From assembly GCA_002436115.1 (NCBI GenBank), contig DIXV01000069.1, positions 11,928 to 18,711 of the forward strand: a stretch of 6,784 nt of DNA. Direction: 5' to 3'. The notes under the pieces are model-generated. The model saw only the letters and a list, made by a program, of their open reading frames with translations, did no database searches and had not been told where the DNA came from. The stretch is from Streptococcus sp. UBA6071. GTDB taxonomy: Bacteria; Bacillota; Bacilli; Lactobacillales; Streptococcaceae. Of this stretch, positions 5,645-6,784 are shown piece after piece (within the stretch, counting starts at the first letter, position 1; the number at the start of each line of letters is the position of its first letter). Position numbers and translations under genes: made by a program.

Positions 5645-6262
5645 ATGCTAGAACGTTTAAAGGAAAATTATTTCTTCGCGGTAATTCGTGGTAAATCCCT
5701 TGAGGAAGCTATTGAAATTTCAAGGCATGCTATTTTGGGAGGTATTCGTAATATTGAGATCACCTATTCAACACCGAATGCCTCCCAAGCCATCAAAAAG
5801 TTGTCTGATGAATACAAGGATGATGAAAGGGTCGTTATTGGTGCAGGAACAGTTATGACAACTGAACTTGCTAAAGAAGCGATCGAAGCAGGAGCTGTGT
5901 TCTTAGTAAGTCCACATTTTTCTGCTGATATTGCAGCAATGGCAGATCAAGAAAATCATTATTATTTCCCGGGTTGTGCTACAGCTACAGAAGTTGTAAC
6001 TGCGATGAATAGTGGTTGTCCAATTATTAAACTTTTTCCTGGTGGTCTTATTGGTTCAACCTTTATTAAAGATATTCACGGCCCTATCCCTGAAGTTGAT
6101 TTAATGCCTTCGGGTGGCGTGTCTATTGATAATGTCGCTGCTTGGAAGGAGGCAGGTGCAGTTGCAGTTGGTATTGGCTCGTCACTTGCCAGTAAAATTG
6201 TAACAGATGGTTATGAAAGTGTTACAGCAATTGCCAAAGCATTTGTTTCAGCAGTTGATTGA
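5645..6262 (+). CDS. kdgA: KDPG/KHG aldolase (2-keto-3-deoxy-6-phosphogluconate aldolase)
   Basis: A 205-residue class I aldolase, the normal family length, which splits KDPG into pyruvate and glyceraldehyde-3-phosphate, the last step of hexuronate breakdown. The α/β barrel motifs are in order: VIRG (13-16), IEIT with catalytic E38 (37-40), VIGAGTV (64-70), the PGCATATE loop (109-116), the Schiff-base lysine K129 in IIKLFPG (127-133), and the phosphate-binding MPSGGVS (154-160) and VGIGSSL (175-181). The E. coli LRT segment after the catalytic Glu is YST here, as I would expect for Gram-positive members. It is first in its own transcript, separate from kdgK, and uxaC starts 21 nt after its stop. 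Confidence 0.95.
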   Translation: MLERLKENYFFAVIRGKSLEEAIEISRHAILGGIRNIEITYSTPNASQAIKKLSDEYKDDERVVIGAGTVMTTELAKEAIEAGAVFLVSPHFSADIAAMADQENHYYFPGCATATEVVTAMNSGCPIIKLFPGGLIGSTFIKDIHGPIPEVDLMPSGGVSIDNVAAWKEAGAVAVGIGSSLASKIVTDGYESVTAIAKAFVSAVD

Positions 6263-6273
6263 GCTAAGCAATT

Positions 6274-6278
6274 AGGAG
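6274..6278 (+). promoter_or_regulatory. Ribosome binding site of uxaC
   Basis: AGGAG 5 nt before the ATG at 6284, in the 21-nt gap after kdgA. Confidence 0.8.
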
Positions 6279-6283
6279 AAAAC

Positions 6284-6784
6284 ATGACATTTATTGATGA
6301 ACATTTTATGTTGAAAAATGAAGCTGCAAAAGTTCTTTACCAAGAAGTTAAAGACCAACCAATTTTTGATTTCCATTGCCACCTTGATCCAAAAGATATT
6401 TTTGAAGACAAGACCTATGACAATATCATTGATCTTTGGCTGAGTGGTGACCATTATAAATGGCGTTTGATGCGTGCACATGGTATTTCGGAGGAAGAAA
6501 TCACAGGTTCAGCTTCAAAGCGTGAGAAATTTAAAGCATTTGCGAGAACCGTTCAACACGCCTATGGAAATCCAGTTTACCACTGGTCGGCGATGGAGCT
6601 AAAAAATGTGTTCGGTGTAGACCAAATTCTAACAGAAGAAAATGCAGAAAGACTTTATGATCAGCTAAATGCATTTCTTGTTGCTAATGATATTAGCCCA
6701 CGCAAATTGATTGCAGCAAGCAAGGTAAACTTTATCGGGACAACCGACCATCCTTTAGATAATCTTGAATGGCATAAAAAACTG
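6284..6784 (+). CDS. uxaC: Glucuronate isomerase (uronate isomerase), N-terminal part, cut by window end
   Basis: The frame stays open for 167 codons to the last base, with no stop. UxaC turns glucuronate into fructuronate (and galacturonate into tagaturonate), the first step after UidA frees glucuronate. It belongs to the amidohydrolase superfamily; the metal-binding HxH is seen as FDFHCHLDP (28-36; H31 and H33). Other family stretches are [18 protein letters not shown] (50-67) and [15 protein letters not shown] (153-167). The family is about 470 residues long, so roughly 300 residues lie beyond the window, including the rest of the active site. It is cotranscribed with kdgA. Mannonate dehydratase and fructuronate reductase would be expected next. 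Confidence 0.95.
   Translation, partial: MTFIDEHFMLKNEAAKVLYQEVKDQPIFDFHCHLDPKDIFEDKTYDNIIDLWLSGDHYKWRLMRAHGISEEEITGSASKREKFKAFARTVQHAYGNPVYHWSAMELKNVFGVDQILTEENAERLYDQLNAFLVANDISPRKLIAASKVNFIGTTDHPLDNLEWHKKL

Noticed and set aside
6272..6481. Minus-strand ORF of 69 codons over the start of uxaC
   Set aside because: It overlaps the ribosome site and the conserved HxH region of uxaC in antisense.

Overview
The window carries most of a β-glucuronide and hexuronate utilisation locus from a low-GC Firmicute, most likely a Streptococcus of the pyogenic group. The reasons are the AT-rich base composition, strong AGGAGG-type ribosome sites 5-8 nt from ATG starts, short gene gaps, catabolite-repression (cre-like) boxes, and a β-glucuronidase that, from memory only, resembles the Streptococcus agalactiae enzyme without looking identical. 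The species cannot be fixed without a search. All genes read on the + strand.

Layout: 1-338 has no convincing gene but holds the main regulated promoter. 339-1886 is a GPH-family (MelB/UidB-like) sugar:cation symporter, followed by a hairpin terminator or attenuator (1893-1918). 1974-3011 is a PfkB-type 2-keto-3-deoxygluconate kinase (kdgK). 3027-4817 is a cytoplasmic GH2 β-glucuronidase (uidA). 4853-5527 is a FadR-type GntR regulator with an FCD domain. A strong terminator (5535-5567) ends this block. A second regulated promoter (5579-5607) then drives KDPG aldolase (kdgA, 5645-6262) and glucuronate isomerase (uxaC, from 6284, cut by the window end).

How the genes fit together: the symporter is inferred to import a glucuronide, and UidA releases glucuronate inside the cell. 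UxaC makes fructuronate. Two missing steps (fructuronate to mannonate to KDG, normally UxuB and UxuA) would be expected just downstream. KdgK phosphorylates KDG, and KdgA splits KDPG into pyruvate and glyceraldehyde-3-phosphate.

The most interesting signal is regulatory. The two main promoters each have a consensus TTGACA, a 17-bp spacer and a near-consensus -10. Each spacer is filled by the same 21-bp imperfect palindrome, in opposite orientations but in exactly the same register. This is very probably the operator of the locus GntR regulator. Each promoter also has a cre-like box just after the predicted transcription start. The enzymes are of known families, so I do not claim a wholly new pathway; the control architecture is the part worth checking.
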